From Syncephalis plumigaleata (taxonomy: Eukaryota > Zoopagomycota > Zoopagomycetes > Zoopagales > Piptocephalidaceae), in contig JAIXMF010000001.1 in the NCBI GenBank assembly GCA_025201365.1, positions 2,108,001 through 2,172,000 of the forward strand: a stretch of 64,000 nt of DNA, in the 5' to 3' direction. Below the pieces are notes generated by a model. The model searched no databases, was not told the DNA's origin, and saw only the letters and a program-made list of their open reading frames with translations. Below, one piece after another: positions 1 through 12,200 of this stretch. Made by a program: the position numbers and the translations under genes. The first letter of the stretch is position 1. The number at the start of each line of letters is the position of its first letter.

Positions 1-285
1 ACTAGACTAGTGTAGGCTATTCTTGCTACTGCTGATATAGTTGTGTTTAACCGTTACATTTATTTATCTAAAATAAGAGCCGAGTATTCTCAAACAACGT
101 CATTTTATAATAAATAAGTATAACTTAAAAAGGTGGTGGTGGTAAGCGTGGCAATAAAGGCGACCAGCGTCTGCCCAGAGAGGTATGATGTAGAGGAAGA
201 AAAAGCAAGAAACTAGAAATTCATATCTAATCCATTAACTCATTGAAAGGATTAGATTTATATCGTACGTGAACCATATCTATTA

Positions 286-818
286 TTAACTGAGTTTCAC
301 TCCTAGTTGAAGGGGTTGGCTAGTGGGTGCTGCTGTTTGTTGACTATTACCAGCAGAATTATTGCTATTGTTACTGCTGTTATTCTCGGTAGTACCGTAA
401 CCACCATATGCTGGTGGTGGTGGTTGTTGAAGTTGTAGCTGCTGCGGTGGTTGTACCGTTTCTACCGCTTGACTTGGCTGTGCCTGTGGTGGGCTCGGTG
501 GAGTGGGTGGATTGGGAGTAACGGCGAGTGGTATGGGCCGAGCATTATTCTTCGCTGCCTCCAAGCTTTCGAGTTGCGCTTGTAAACCACCTTGAGGAAG
601 TTGAGGGGATTGTTATTGCTGATATTGTTATTGTCGTTCGGCCCTTGAGTTGATTTTGGCGTTGTATCTACACCCTCGTAGGCGGGTCCATGCTCTATAA
701 TACCCGTTGGATTCAAGTTTAATTTAATAGGAGTACCGTCGAGAGGACGCATGGCGACAGGTGCTATGAAAGCTATCGCACATAGTAGCGTGCTCACTGC
801 GACTGCTTTGACGTACAT
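286..818 (-). CDS. Secreted Pro/Gln/Asn-rich protein (frame interrupted)
   Basis: The ATG at 818 opens a short protein with a clear N-terminal hydrophobic segment (MYVKAVAVSTLLCAIAFIAP), read as a signal peptide. It continues through an Asn-rich stretch to about 640. The remaining part, rich in Pro, Gln, Ser and Asn, lies in another frame and ends at the stop at 286. The switch falls near 600-640; no intron of normal size joins the two frames, so a one-base sequencing indel is the simplest explanation. The reading frame is open above 818 back to 1073, but that part is hydrophobic low-complexity translation of a GA-rich leader and is probably untranslated. No known domain was recognised. By inference it is an extracellular or cell-wall protein of roughly 170-180 residues; its function is unknown. 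Confidence 0.5.
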
Positions 819-1932
819 GGCAAAATAAACAGGAATTATAGGGAGGGGGCAGTAGTTACGCGACGAATATTGAGTGAGGAATAGAGAGAGAGAGAGAGAG
901 GAGAGAGAGACAAAGAGAAAAAAGAAAGAGTGAGTGAGGAGCGAGCTAGCTAGCAAGCGAATGAGCGTGTATTCAACCGAATATGAAAGAATAAAGAAAA
1001 GGAATGTGCCCTTCCACAAGTAACAAATAAAGCGGAGTTTAAGCGAGGAAAATAATAAAAGGAGAATACGCACAAGCGAGAGTTGGTTAAAAAGAGAAAC
1101 AGTAATAATCCTTAGGACCAGCCTATGAAAGGTGAATGTTTCAGTTGTTACTGTTGCAAAAAGGTATTACTACAGCTACTACAAGTAAATAGAAAGGATG
1201 TGGCTTAGTGAGAATAACACGAGGTAAAAGCAAGTCAACGGGGAGATAAATGCGTTTATATCATGGATTGTGGCGCATTTTATGGACATTCGCCTTGCTA
1301 GTGTTGCAAGCCATGTACACACATACACATACACACACATCATGCTGAAACTGCCGTGCAATGAATGCCGTATGATGTCCCGTCAACTAATAGTGCATGT
1401 ATATGGGTACTTGTGTGTGTGTGTGTGTTAAGGGTGTATCATGTGGTGTTTGATAGCAGTTTCAAGTGGTTGCACAAACTGACAGGAACGCCACTACGCA
1501 TGAACATATGATTCCTTTCCTTCATGCAAGGTGGCTGCAATTTATCCACCATACGAGTAGAATGCCAAATAAATCTGCAAAGCTATCTCCTCCCTATCCT
1601 CCTTTATTGATGCAGTAACGTATAGCAACTGTCATTCAGCGTGCGTATCTGACGTATATCATCACTATTATTATGTTTTTACACGAACGGAGAGCATTTG
1701 AGAAACCATATTATTTTACTTGAATCCTATAAAACAGTAGTATGTTTTACCTGTCTCATTGATATGCTATTACTATTATTATTATTACTAAACGTCATTA
1801 TTTTTAAACATTCAGTCAGAGGGCTACACGTCAGATGGCTTAAAAGGAAAAAAGAAGGGCATCTCATTATCCAACTATCATCAACTTTACCCTTTTTTCA
1901 TTGTTTTATTGTATACGAGCAAGAGCAGCATC
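819..1932. other. Intergenic region with GA microsatellite
   Basis: No gene is supported here. The stretch holds a GA dinucleotide run (about 884-910), a GT run near 1412-1428 and AT-rich DNA. It separates the divergent 5' ends of the secreted-protein gene and the Amun-like gene, so both promoters should lie in it. Confidence 0.6.
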
Positions 1933-3022
1933 ATGCCGTCTACTAAGGCGAGTGGACTATTCAAAAGTAATAGCACGTCTCAATGGCGTTCCATGCTCGA
2001 TGACTATTCACGGGCTATACAGGCACACTCGGATACGAAGAGTAAGGTACGCTTACCCGCTACTAGAAAGAAAAACGTACGAGGGAGAAGAGCTCCCAAG
2101 CATGGCCAATCCGAGGAGGAAAAGGAGCAAGCGAGTGAATCCAAAAGCGAGCTGTTGGAGTTTGATCGATGGTATCAGTATGAGCTGCCTGACACGCTGA
2201 GGGAACGAGAAACACCGTATATGAAGTATGAAGAACTGACCAAGTTGGCGGAATGGAAACAGCTGGTAAACCATATTAGCAATTGATAATACACCGAATA
2301 TCCATACTTACTCGAATTTATTTGCTCATTCATTCATTCCTACTAAAAGCGAGGCATATTTAGACCCCGTCTAATGAACTTGATCGAATCCAATAGTTCA
2401 TCAGATGTGGAAGCTGTAACTAAAGAAGCATTTGCCGCATTAGTCCATCCTACTAGTGCTTCAAAGAAAAGAGGAAAGACCACTCGAAAGAAAAAAGAGA
2501 ATGACGAAAATGATGAAGATGATGATGATAATGACGACGACGAGAGTGACAATGATAATGATGACGACAGTGATGAAAGTGTGGAAGCAACCATAATGAA
2601 ATCACTTGATATACTGTGTCGATTGCATGGAGTGGGTCTAGCCACCGCATCTGCTATACTGGCTGCTTACGACAGTGATATGAGTCGCCATGACTATGAC
2701 AAGGTAAATAACATTTATCACCTTCTAGTATAATACGTATCAATACTATTCTTTTATTTAGAAAAAGAATGCGCATGTTGGATTGGGAAGAGTGCCGTTT
2801 ATGGCGGATGAAGTAGTGGCTGCCGTGCCTGACTCGCCTACCGGTCGATACACTGCAAAAAACTATGCACGCTTACTTCATGCTCTACGTGCTAAAGCAG
2901 CCGAGTTAAACGAACAGAACAACAATAGCAGCAACGAGAAAAAGAAGGATGACGATACGTTCCAGTGGTCGGCGCGGAAAGTGGAGTTGGCACTTTGGAC
3001 GGCAGCTATCCTAAATGGATAA
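1933..3022 (+). CDS. Amun-like protein with HhH/DNA-glycosylase-like fold
   Basis: There are three exons: 1933-2265, 2350-2703 and 2762-3022. Both introns are GT-AG and keep frame, giving 315 residues. Across the first junction the protein reads EWKQL-RGIFRPRL, the hallmark of a family conserved in fungi and animals that includes Drosophila Amun. Next come an acidic Asp/Glu/Asn-rich insert and LCRLHGVGLATASAILAAYD, which matches a helix-hairpin-helix. The last exon has VPFMADEVVAAVP and a C-terminal WSARKVELALWTAA motif, both typical of the family. Amun is nuclear and predicted to resemble HhH DNA glycosylases, but enzymatic activity is unproven. The long acidic insert, about 35 residues, seems specific to this protein. 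The ATG at 1933 is chosen because upstream in-frame starts are non-ATG. The family call rests on remembered motifs, not a search. Confidence 0.75.
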
Positions 3023-3659
3023 CTCCTTGCCATAGACGGTAGGGCACTTGATTCCTTACAAGTCAGGTCCTTTGTTTCTATCGTGCCAGGTTTGACTATT
3101 CCCCTAGGAATTCCAGGGTACGTTACCGTATACGAGTAATTGTTCAAACATGCATAAATCAGCAATTAAAAGTCCGTTTAGTCGACATTATTTGCTAAAA
3201 ATAAATTTATAGTTTGTAGCATACAATGATACTGCATAAATAAGGCGAATATATTGTAACTATATGTATCTATATGTATCTATATATCAATGTCAACAGA
3301 ATTCGATTAGTAATTAGCCACTACTACTATAGAATGCCACTATTTATAGAGCAATACTTATTTGGTTATCTGTTGCCTATTTACGGTATTTCCTAATGCA
3401 TACATCTGAAGTATCGGAGTAATAGCATTTTAGTTTATGTTGATTATAAAAACCAGTGTTTTTTGGGTACTGGCCCATCTGATATCATCAACACATTGCT
3501 TTCTACTTCCACTACTTCTTCCACTTTTACTACTGCAAACCATCTGATATCTGCAACAATATCCACGTTTCCTAGAGTCGTCGCTGGTCATACCTATTTC
3601 TTGCCATTATCCAATCTTTATTTACGAAAGAATCAAGTACAAGTACAACGCAACACAAC
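3023..3659. promoter_or_regulatory. Intergenic region with possible TATA box
   Basis: No coding signal was found. A TATAAAAA element sits at about 3445-3452, some 210 bases before the next ATG, and could position the promoter of the small secreted-protein gene. The 180 bases before that ATG are CT-rich, like a fungal 5' leader. Confidence 0.35.
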
Positions 3660-4052
3660 ATGCAAGCTCTATCTGCCAAGGTCAGCCTGATTACGCTACT
3701 TGCATTAGTTGCAGTGGCCGGCATGTCGATGCACAATACGGTCGATGCTGCTCCATCCGGAAAGGAGGACTCGGACGGTATGGTTTCTAAAGTGGGCGTG
3801 TTTTCTCATGGCCTTATCGAGGACGATCAAGTGAAAAGCAACTATGAGAAGCTCGAGCTAGCAAAACGTAGCCAGTTTGATTCGAATGCCGGACGCTATG
3901 CTTTGCCTGGTAGTCTTTCACATGTGGCTATACAGAAGCGTAGTACAGAAGACTCGGAGCAAGCAGTACTTGACATGCGCCACATATCTATGCCCAAGGA
4001 CAACCACATTCCGGAAGAGTTTAAGGAGCTGGATAGGGCAGCTGGCCACTAA
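3660..4052 (+). CDS. Small secreted protein with Kex2-type KR sites
   Basis: A single-exon protein of 130 residues. Residues 1-30 form a good signal peptide: a hydrophobic core LITLLALVAVAGM and a likely cleavage after VDAA. The rest is hydrophilic. Two Lys-Arg pairs occur at residues 69-70 and 93-94, both in contexts suited to a Kex2/furin-like protease, so maturation could release a 22-residue internal peptide (residues 71-92) and a C-terminal piece. It contains no Cys and no repeated peptide units, unlike classical alpha-factor precursors. No family was recognised. It may be a secreted signalling peptide precursor, an effector or simply a short secreted protein; the processing is inference. 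The stop at 4050-4052 is followed by AT-rich DNA with polyadenylation-like AATAAA motifs. Confidence 0.65.
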   Translation: MQALSAKVSLITLLALVAVAGMSMHNTVDAAPSGKEDSDGMVSKVGVFSHGLIEDDQVKSNYEKLELAKRSQFDSNAGRYALPGSLSHVAIQKRSTEDSEQAVLDMRHISMPKDNHIPEEFKELDRAAGH

Positions 4053-4516
4053 TGTATCCTAATGGCAATAAATAATATGAACATTCATATTATCTATCAT
4101 TCATTAGGATGCCTCATATGAACACTATTGGAATTGTTGCCTATTGTCAGTCAGTGGATTGTTATCGTAAATTATAAATAAACAAACAAAAATGCTGGTC
4201 ATTTTATTACACAAATCTTGGATTATCATCTAGAGTATCTTGTTATGTAAACAATGATTCAATATTTAATACTTGTAAACACACACATATACACATACAC
4301 ATGATACTAATAACAAATGAATGAGTGGACGATTAATAATCTAACGCTTTTAATCTACCAAGATGGCTGACAATGAATAAGATAAAAGAGTGACTTCATT
4401 GTACCTATAGTAGTAGTAGTAGTAGTAGTAGTAGTGATGATGATGATACTTGTGATAGTAGTGTGATGGCAGTGTAATAATAGTAATAGTAATAATAATA
4501 ACGATGATAGTAATAT
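4053..4516. other. Intergenic region, convergent 3' ends, trinucleotide repeat
   Basis: This lies between two convergent genes. It holds a TAG trinucleotide run grading into ATG repeats (about 4408-4447) and further AT-rich repeats. No gene was seen. Confidence 0.6.
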
Positions 4517-6904
4517 TTATGTAGTCTTTGTCTCTTTATCTGATTCATCCTTCTTCTTCTGATCGCCATTATTACTGTTGTTGTTATTATTATTATTCTT
4601 TTGCGACATACCATCAAAGTACTCTTCATATTGAGCCCTTTCGGGGAATGGTCGTTTACCTAATAATTCAATCATGTCCTCTCGACTTAGCACCTCCTTA
4701 GATAGTAGAAGCTGTGCCACCGACTCGACATTCGCTCGCTTCTCTGTTAGTAAATCTTTTGTACGCTTATACGCGTTTGCCACCATCTGACGCACTTCCT
4801 CGTCGATCATTCGACCGGTCTCCTCCGAGTATGGCTTTTGGAATTGTGGTTCACGACCATCGTTCGGTCCTTGATAGCTAAGATTGCCAATACGCTCGTT
4901 CATACCGTAGGCGACCACTTGCGCATAAGCCATCTTGGTGACCTTTTGCAGATCATCGTGTGCACCCGTGGTAATCGTGTCGAAGAATATCTCCTCTGAT
5001 ACGCGACCACCTAGCGTCATACACATACGGTCGAGTAGTTGTTGGGTCGAGTACAAATACTGATCTTTAGGCAGATATTGCGCATAGCCCAACGCGCCAA
5101 TACCGCGTGGAATGATCGACACCTTAAGTAGTGGGTCGGCGTAGCGTAAGAACCAGCCTGCCACCGCATGTCCCGCTTCGTGATACGCGACCGTCTTCTT
5201 CTCCTCCGGTGATAGTACGCGCGACTTCTTCTCTAGACCCGCGATAACTCGTTCGATCGCTTGTTCAAAGTGTTTCTCCTCGACTTCATCGCACAGTTGA
5301 CGTGCCGCGATAAGCGCCGCTTCATTGCACACATTATGAATGTCGGCACCGCTGAAGCCTGGTGTCATTGCCGCCAGTCGATTAGCTAGGCGGGGACGAT
5401 CGACTGACGTCTTAATGGGTCGCAAGTGTACAATGAAAATGGCACTACGTCCCGTGATATCCGGTCGATCAATGGCGATATGACGATCGAATCGACCTGG
5501 TCGCATTAGAGCCGAGTCCAGCACGTCGGGTCGATTAGTACCAGCCAACACGACAACGTGATCATCCGAGTTGAAGCCGTCCATCTCGACGAGTAGCTGA
5601 TTCAGCGTACTCTCCCGCTCGTCATTACCGCCTCCGTATTGACCGGTATTACCGCGTGATTTACCGATAGCGTCGATTTCATCAACGAAAATAATGCAAG
5701 GCGCGTGCTTCTTTGCATTCGAGAATAGATCACGTACACGCGATGCACCAACGCCGACGAACATCTCTACGAATTCCGATCCGCTTACGCTCAAAAATGG
5801 TACACCCGCTTCACCGGCCGTTGCCTTGGCCAGTAATGTTTTACCTGTACCGGGTGGTCCGCTTAGAATGGCGCCCTTGGGTATTTTAGCACCGAGACGT
5901 TCGTAAGCACTGGGATCCTTGAGGAACTTTACGAATTCCATGATCTCCTCTTTCGCTTCATCCATTCCGGCAACATCCTTGAACTTCACCTTGATGTCGG
6001 TTTCCTGATTAAACAGTTTGGCGCGTGACTTTCCAATACCGAATATGCCCTGCTTCCCGCTAGCACCGCCGCTCGTCGCGTCAAATAGAATAGAGCACCC
6101 GCCAACAAGAGAGTCGGTGCGAAATGAAGTAGCGTACTGGCAATGCTCATTTCATCGGTATACGACACCGGGATACGTTCGTTGACGGGAATGTTCAACG
6201 CTTGTTGCGCTTCCTCCATTTGTCGTTCGAATGCATCTACTGAGCCAATGTTGAAGTAATAGGTGGCCTGTCGGGTATTAAGCGTGTCACGCGCGTCCGA
6301 ATGTAAACGTACACGAACGCGACTTCGATTGATAACCTCGAGACGCGCGACAAGTCCCTTGTCAAGTAGCGATGCCCTGAACTCCTGCCACGTAATCTCT
6401 TTGGCATTATCGTTATCCATTTGCAATCGATAGAAGATGTAACCGGCGAGTAGAATGGGTACAATTGTACTGGCGTTGAATTTGAACTGTTCGTTCTGTC
6501 CGAGATTAGGTGGACGCGTATGTTGCCCATCGATCCACGAGCACGGCCCTCCGCTTGTTGATCCTGGCTGGCACGTTGATCGGTGCGAGCACCTTCTTTA
6601 CCGCGGAAGAACCCTTCAAAGCCTTTAGGTATATACTTTGGCGTTGGCTCTTTGGGCGTTTGCGATGTATCCGCGGCATGCTTATCTACGTCCTCTTATT
6701 ACTATCGTTAGTCGACTCGTTCTTCTTTGGATCTTTAGGAGACGAGTCGTGAGTAGAAGCAAATGATCGCGCTACACCAGGATGGAATCGTAGTATAGAT
6801 CGAGTTGTTGTTGTTGCGGTTGCTGTACCGAGGGCACGACCACGCATTAACGTTTGACGCGTGTATCGAAGCCTACATGCTTCGGCGAGTGCGGAGCGAA
6901 GCAT
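4517..6904 (-). CDS. AFG3: Mitochondrial m-AAA protease subunit (AFG3-like), frame interrupted
   Basis: This is an ATP-dependent zinc metalloprotease of the inner mitochondrial membrane that degrades unassembled proteins and matures others. The ATG at 6904 begins a basic, Arg-rich presequence, then a linker with [14 protein letters not shown], a first membrane helix ([12 protein letters not shown]), an intermembrane domain and a second helix ([20 protein letters not shown]). The 490-residue catalytic block (5989-4517) has Walker A GPPGTGKT, Walker B FVDEID, the second region of homology ending RPGRFDRH, and the zinc site HEAGH. Its C-terminal tail is Asn/Lys-rich. The reading frame shifts near 6690, 6500-6550 and 6067; at the last, a missing G in a GCGGCGGTG run restores the expected GGASGK linker. 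The second could instead be a 38-base intron. All catalytic residues are intact, so sequence error is likelier than a pseudogene. No ordinary intron is present. Confidence 0.9.
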
Positions 6905-7532
6905 ATTGCGATTGATGTATGGTTGCTTTCTTTACAATCTCGGATCTAGATTGTAATTTGAAGGAAAGAACGATTGACCACGGATCAAATACAGGAATAT
7001 ACGTGATTGCGGCTAGAGGAGAAGGGTCGAGAACACAGAAATAGTGGTGACGTGTCAGAGCAGGAAGAGAACAGAGAATGCGCGTGAGAGTGTAAGAGTA
7101 AAGCGAGAGTAAGAGTAAAGCGATGGTGTTTAGTAATAATAATAATAATATTCGCGATAATAATCGGTTCATCGCTTTATGTCGGAGGTTTATCATATTT
7201 GTTAGAAAAATGTAATGCATCATGATGACTCCTACTAATGCTCATCGGGGAGAAGTTGATCCGATTTAAATTCAACTAGAATTGACAGAATGTCGGGTCT
7301 TTTCGGCAATAGCAATATTCATCGCTATACGAGTAAGAGCGAGAGAGAAAGCACGTTTATCATTTTAGTTTATTTAGTAAATATATACATTCATTGCTGA
7401 ATATACATGAGTTTTTAGTATTAATAACAATAGAAATTATATAAGCAAATCAATTTTAAAAAAGTGATGGCAAATATGCTAATGCTACGGTGTATATTGT
7501 TGCATCTCCCTCTTATCCTTATTCTGCCTCTA
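6905..7532. other. Intergenic region
   Basis: AT-rich DNA with a TAA microsatellite (about 7134-7150). It contains the m-AAA protease promoter and the 3' end of the downstream membrane-protein gene. No gene is supported. Confidence 0.6.
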
Positions 7533-8530
7533 TTAATACGCGTAGCTAATCGTATGACTTTGTAACATATCTAATGTATACTGTGTTTTTCGTCGTGTCG
7601 TCACTGTGCTGTTAGCTCGCGTGCCATTACAATGGTTAAGAAGTATTGTCGTGACTACAATCCTGTATGATGTTAGATATGTTCACATTACATAATAATA
7701 ATAACAATTGCGACAGACTTACCAGTCAATGGCGAAAAACATATCCGAAATCATTCCACATAGTTGAGTGGCAATCACGATACAACAACGATGCTGCATA
7801 AAAGGGCAAGACACATTATTTGTATGCCATCGCGTGCTAACTTCTTCCACGCCTCGGATCCATAGGTACGGTATTGCTTATAGGAGATGTAGCAGAATAT
7901 GACGGAAAACAATAGATTAAGCGGAACATTGACCCCCAGCCAGTACCACACTAGGAAACGAGGATAATACACGGCGCATCCCATTTGAGGATCCAATTTA
8001 AAGAATGAGTACGTCATTACCAGGTAGATGTAGCCGATTTGCGGGAAAATGAACGGAATACTAATGTACACCACCCACATACGTCGCGAGAGTACTAGGT
8101 ATAACTTTTGCAGTAGTATCGCGCTATTACTTAGCATGCCTAGTACAACACCGATGACGAGTGCCCACAGGATAATTCGACAGTTCGATCCCCAGTTCAG
8201 CACAGCGAATAGCATCACTAAGCTTACAATGACACCTGAAAGCGACGCGATGAAACAACACCATGGATTTAGGATAGTCGGTTTATCTATGGTCATCTTA
8301 CTGGCGATCATCAAGTTACGACCGAATAGCGTTAGGAGGATAACGGTAAAGATGATTTCTGTCTGGATGCTGAGCAGTTGAGCGCGTTGATTTTGTATGT
8401 TTCCCGATTCCGACATGTAATAGTCAAGTACCTCCATCTCGCCTAGTGGGTGTAAGCGAATTCCCCATATCTGTTTCGCGTCCTTTAACCATTCCGTATG
8501 TTCCGGGTTATTATAGTCAATGATAGGCAT
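7533..8530 (-). CDS. Seven-helix membrane protein, receptor-like, unknown
   Basis: There are two exons, 7723-8530 and 7533-7662, joined by a GTAAGT...CAG intron. Seven hydrophobic segments can be counted: IIFTVILLTLF, CCFIASLSGVIVSLVMLFAVL, IILWALVIGVVLGMLS, VVYISIPFIFPQIGYIYLVM, FLVWYWLGVNVPLNLLFSVIF, IMCLALLCSIVV onward, and the last one running into exon 2 (AIDWIVVTTILL). The first exon loses frame near 7778; a single added base restores IVIATQLCGMISDMFFAID, which continues across the intron to the stop at 7533. The gene is therefore longer than the simple open frame ending at 7775. The start ATG at 8530 follows an acceptor-like TTTTGTGTTTAG, so an upstream exon is possible. The topology suggests a fungal GPCR-like protein; ligand and pathway are unknown. 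Confidence 0.65.
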
Positions 8531-9444
8531 TCTAAACACAAAATGATAAATGAATAGGTACTGACTGATAAATGACAAATCGAAAGAGATGGAGAGATAG
8601 AGATAGAGAGAGAGAGGAAGAGATGCACTAGTAAACACCGGTGTAGCAAGTAGTATGAAAAAGCCAAAGAGAAAATCTTCCATTATATCTACGATATTTC
8701 AGGTTTATACTTATAAACAAGACCGTACAACATGCCTACACGCATACACATGTACATCTATAAAAAGTTGTAGATTGTCAAATGACGATGAAAATGATGG
8801 TGACGATACAGGTTACTGCAGGTGAACCTGTTACACCTACTAGTGCAATGGTATTGCAGAAATGGGAGGTGTATCCTGTAGAGTTTGCTTGTAATCATTG
8901 GAAGCATGAGCTCATGTCGATATGCCACCATCGTGGAAAACAAAAAGAAATGAACGCGTACAGAATGGCTGCTTCATTGGCAAGGTGAAACGCCAATGCA
9001 GCACACCAATGGAGCGATGGTAGGCAGTAATTGCAGGAGGGGAGTGGAAGGGCAATGGAAAAGAAATATCCATGTGGTGCTCGTGTTCTACCAATGAACG
9101 CTGCTTACAATGGACTTGCAGATGAACGACGCACGAATACAAAATAATACGACAATTACTTGTTTTTGTACTGTGAATTCCATATGGAAATATGCATGAT
9201 TGCAGGACTAGCTGGATGATACTTTCCATAGAATGCTTTTGTAGTTTGCACTGCTATGGAATTTTACGATGGTTTTTACCAATGATGATGAAGCCTTGTA
9301 CGCGCACATACACGCATTATCCCCTTTTTATCTTGTAGATCATGTTATTAGCATTGACCAGTGTACACCATATCAAGTTGAATAGAAAATGATATCGCTT
9401 TCGTTTTATTACTCATTATTCGAATACAAGGCAATAATAATACG
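8531..9444. other. Intergenic region
   Basis: This lies upstream of the seven-helix gene and downstream of the esterase gene. No frame has coding character; only short low-complexity open frames are present. Confidence 0.55.
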
Positions 9445-11687
9445 TTAAAGGTCGGTCTTGAAACGTTCCTATATTATCGCAGATGTACAGGCATATAAAT
9501 AAATAAATATATTTACATTAGTAAACTTGTTTAGTTGATTAATTATAACTGGCGTTTAGTTACTTACAAGTGCACGACAATAGTTCGCACGCGGAATAGC
9601 CATGTCGGTCATGGTCGTTCCAATTGTAGGTAGGGGCCCTGTGGATCAGAATGCGCACGCCATGTGTAAAGCTTCTCGTCAGACCCTTTGGAATGATTAC
9701 TTGGCTCGATATTCGGATTGCCGGTTGCGGCAAAGTTGGTAATATAACTGATCCAATTATCTGATATTTGTCGCATTGCAGGTTTCATTGGCAAGGAAAA
9801 GGGCATCCTCCAGGTTAGCAGTAGATCCGATGCATGACATACACGATTATGGCAATAGCCTATATAGACATCATCAGTTAGTTAACAAGTATACAATACT
9901 GCAATTGCTATAGCTTACCGAATGACATTGCATTTACTTTAGAGGTATAATGATAGGTGAATACCTTGCCACCGTAATGGGCAATAGAATTAGCAACCTA
10001 TTATTATTGTTGCAAATATCAACGATTATATAGGTAAGTCATGTGATTACATAGAATGATGCATGCATGCTTGCATGTATATTTGCTTACCCGTGTAATG
10101 GGACAAACAAACACGTAATCAGTAAAGAGCGAGTGAGTGTCTCTTTGTTCTGCTCAGCATCATCGTGTGTAGGATAGAGCGAATCCATCGTGTCAACCGA
10201 GCTACCAAAGATAGATTCCATCTTTTTACGGAAATCATTTCTTGAACCGAATGGTGATTTCATCTTGAAGACATTAAGAAGTGGGAACGTCATACTATGT
10301 ATCCAGAGTGCACCTTCATCCCTAAATTGCCAATGCTGTTAATGTCGACTAGTCAACTAGCTAGCTGGTCAGTTACTTACTGAACCGATCCCATGATCAC
10401 GGTGATGTCTCGGTTAAAGTGCCCCAACTCGAAGGAAGTTAACGGTTGTTCAACAATGTTGTAACCATCAATCGATGGCCACCAGTCGAATTGATTGGAC
10501 AGTCGGTTCGAGTTGCTTAATGGGCCATTAGGCGCTTTCTCCATGGCATGAAGTACATCTTGTTGCGATTTCGATTGTACACAAGCCAGATTGGCCTTGC
10601 CATTCTTGTCAAGACATCCGAGTACTTGGGCCAACTCGGCACTCGTAGCCTTAATATCCTCCTTACTTCGCATGTTAACACCAAAGGGATTGGACTGCAT
10701 GATCGCGCGATGGAATAGGCCGGGTGGCGTGCGTGGCGATGCCATATGAATACCGACGGACGCTGCACCCGAACTCATGCCCATCACCGTGATATTGTTG
10801 GGATCACCGCCGAAAGCGTGGATATTTCGCTTGATCCATAGCATCGCTTCTCGTTGATCTTCTATGCCTGCATTGCCTCGTACCTCGTCACTCGCGAAAA
10901 AGCCGAATGCATTCGTGCGATGATTGGCCGTAACGACGATAACGTCTTTATGCTCCGTTAGGAACTGACCATCATACATGCCGAATTCGTAGGCGCCACC
11001 GAAGTAAAACGCACCGCCAAAGATCCACATAAGCACGGGAAATGGACGTGACGGATCGTGTCGTGCGGCTGGTGGCACGAACACGTTAAGGTACAAGCAG
11101 TCCTCGGCCTGATTGAGGGAAATGAGCAATTGCGGACAATCAGGCGCGTAACGGGTGGCATCACGAATGCTACCAAATCGCTTTCCTTGCTTGTCCACAC
11201 CCTCCCATGCCTTTTCCAGGGTCACAGGCGGTAGAAATCGACGCTTACCCGTGGGTGGCTCGGCAAATGGAATGCTAAACAAAAACAAATGCAATCGATC
11301 GTTGCAACATGTTGATTAGTGAACACTACTCGTTTACATCTAATGATCGAATGAACGGATATCTCGCAGGTTAACTCACCCGGCAAACAGGCGTGGATAT
11401 CGTGTTGGATCTTTGTTCGGGTTTAATGGCCAGCCCAAGCGTTGCATTGGCGTCAAATTCAAACGACCTCGTAATCTGCCATGCTCGGTAGACACTAGCA
11501 ACGCGTCATGATCGTTAAGTTCCGAGACAGGATCAGGTAAGCGTGGCTTGCTGTGCTGTTCAAATAGCTGCACGGTGAAACCGTTGTCCTCCACTTCAAC
11601 TGCTTCATCAGCGCTGACGCTTGCTCCCGTCAACGCTACGAGTAATAAATGGCACCAGTAAAATGTGGAAACGCGCGGTAAAAGCAT
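9445..11687 (-). CDS. Secreted type-B carboxylesterase (COesterase family)
   Basis: Six exons are read: 11380-11687, 10381-11274, 10091-10321, 9919-9997, 9568-9859 and 9445-9468. The protein starts with a signal peptide (FYWCHLLLVALTGASVSA) and follows the alpha/beta-hydrolase type-B carboxylesterase/lipase plan: GIPFAEPPTGKRRF near the N terminus, the EDCLYLNV signature, FGGAFYFGGAYE for the oxyanion hole, nucleophile elbow GMSSGAAS, an acidic residue in QDEGALW, and the catalytic-type His in VCHASDLLLTW. It should hydrolyse carboxylic esters outside the cell; the substrate is unknown. The frame changes near 10125, where TTT for TTTT restores LFTDYVFVCPITR, and near 9624, after which TMTDMAIPRANYC resumes. 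The tiny last exon encodes ERFKTDL and the stop. Both breaks look like one-base deletions. Confidence 0.88.
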
Positions 11688-12200
11688 CTTGTGTTGTTTT
11701 CTTCTTCGCCTTCAATGAAACTAAATGAAGATGTGATATCCTTGTGCTTGTTGTTCTTTTTGTACTGTCCTTATTATTATTATTGCGATTATTTAAAGGG
11801 GAACTAAAAAGTAAGCAACTGTTAAACTGATTTTGTTGTTTCGTTACTAAACAAAATGGCATTATTTGTTATGCTAGTAAGTTTGAGCCAGCGCCAAGTA
11901 AGTAGCGAGCAAACACTAGAACGATAGAAGGGTGAGTCGAATAGAGATAGATAGATAGATAGATAGATAGAGATAAAAAGGAGAGGGTATATCTCAGAAT
12001 AGATACTATTTGTCATGGTGGCTATGTACGAACACTTTATTATATTTATATTTATATTTGCATGCGCGTATATTGTTCTACAACTTCAAACGCCTACTTG
12101 TACCCTTCTTCTCGCGTATCGTATGATCCTCGAGCGTCGTTCTCATAGGTGAATACGCTAGAGCGTACTAGCCTTTTGGCTGTAACCATTAACTGGTTTT
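11688..12200. other. Intergenic region with GATA tetranucleotide repeat
   Basis: This is the promoter side of the esterase gene. It includes a GATA/ATAG run at about 11947-11971. No gene was seen up to the small open segment ending at 12201. Confidence 0.55.

Noticed and set aside
462-1073. 203-codon reading of the secreted-protein frame from 1073
   Set aside because: The first 85 codons translate GA/CT-rich repeat DNA; the signal peptide begins at the ATG at 818.
6873-7223. 116-codon minus-strand frame upstream of the m-AAA protease
   Set aside because: Leucine/serine-rich translation of simple-sequence leader DNA overlapping the true start.
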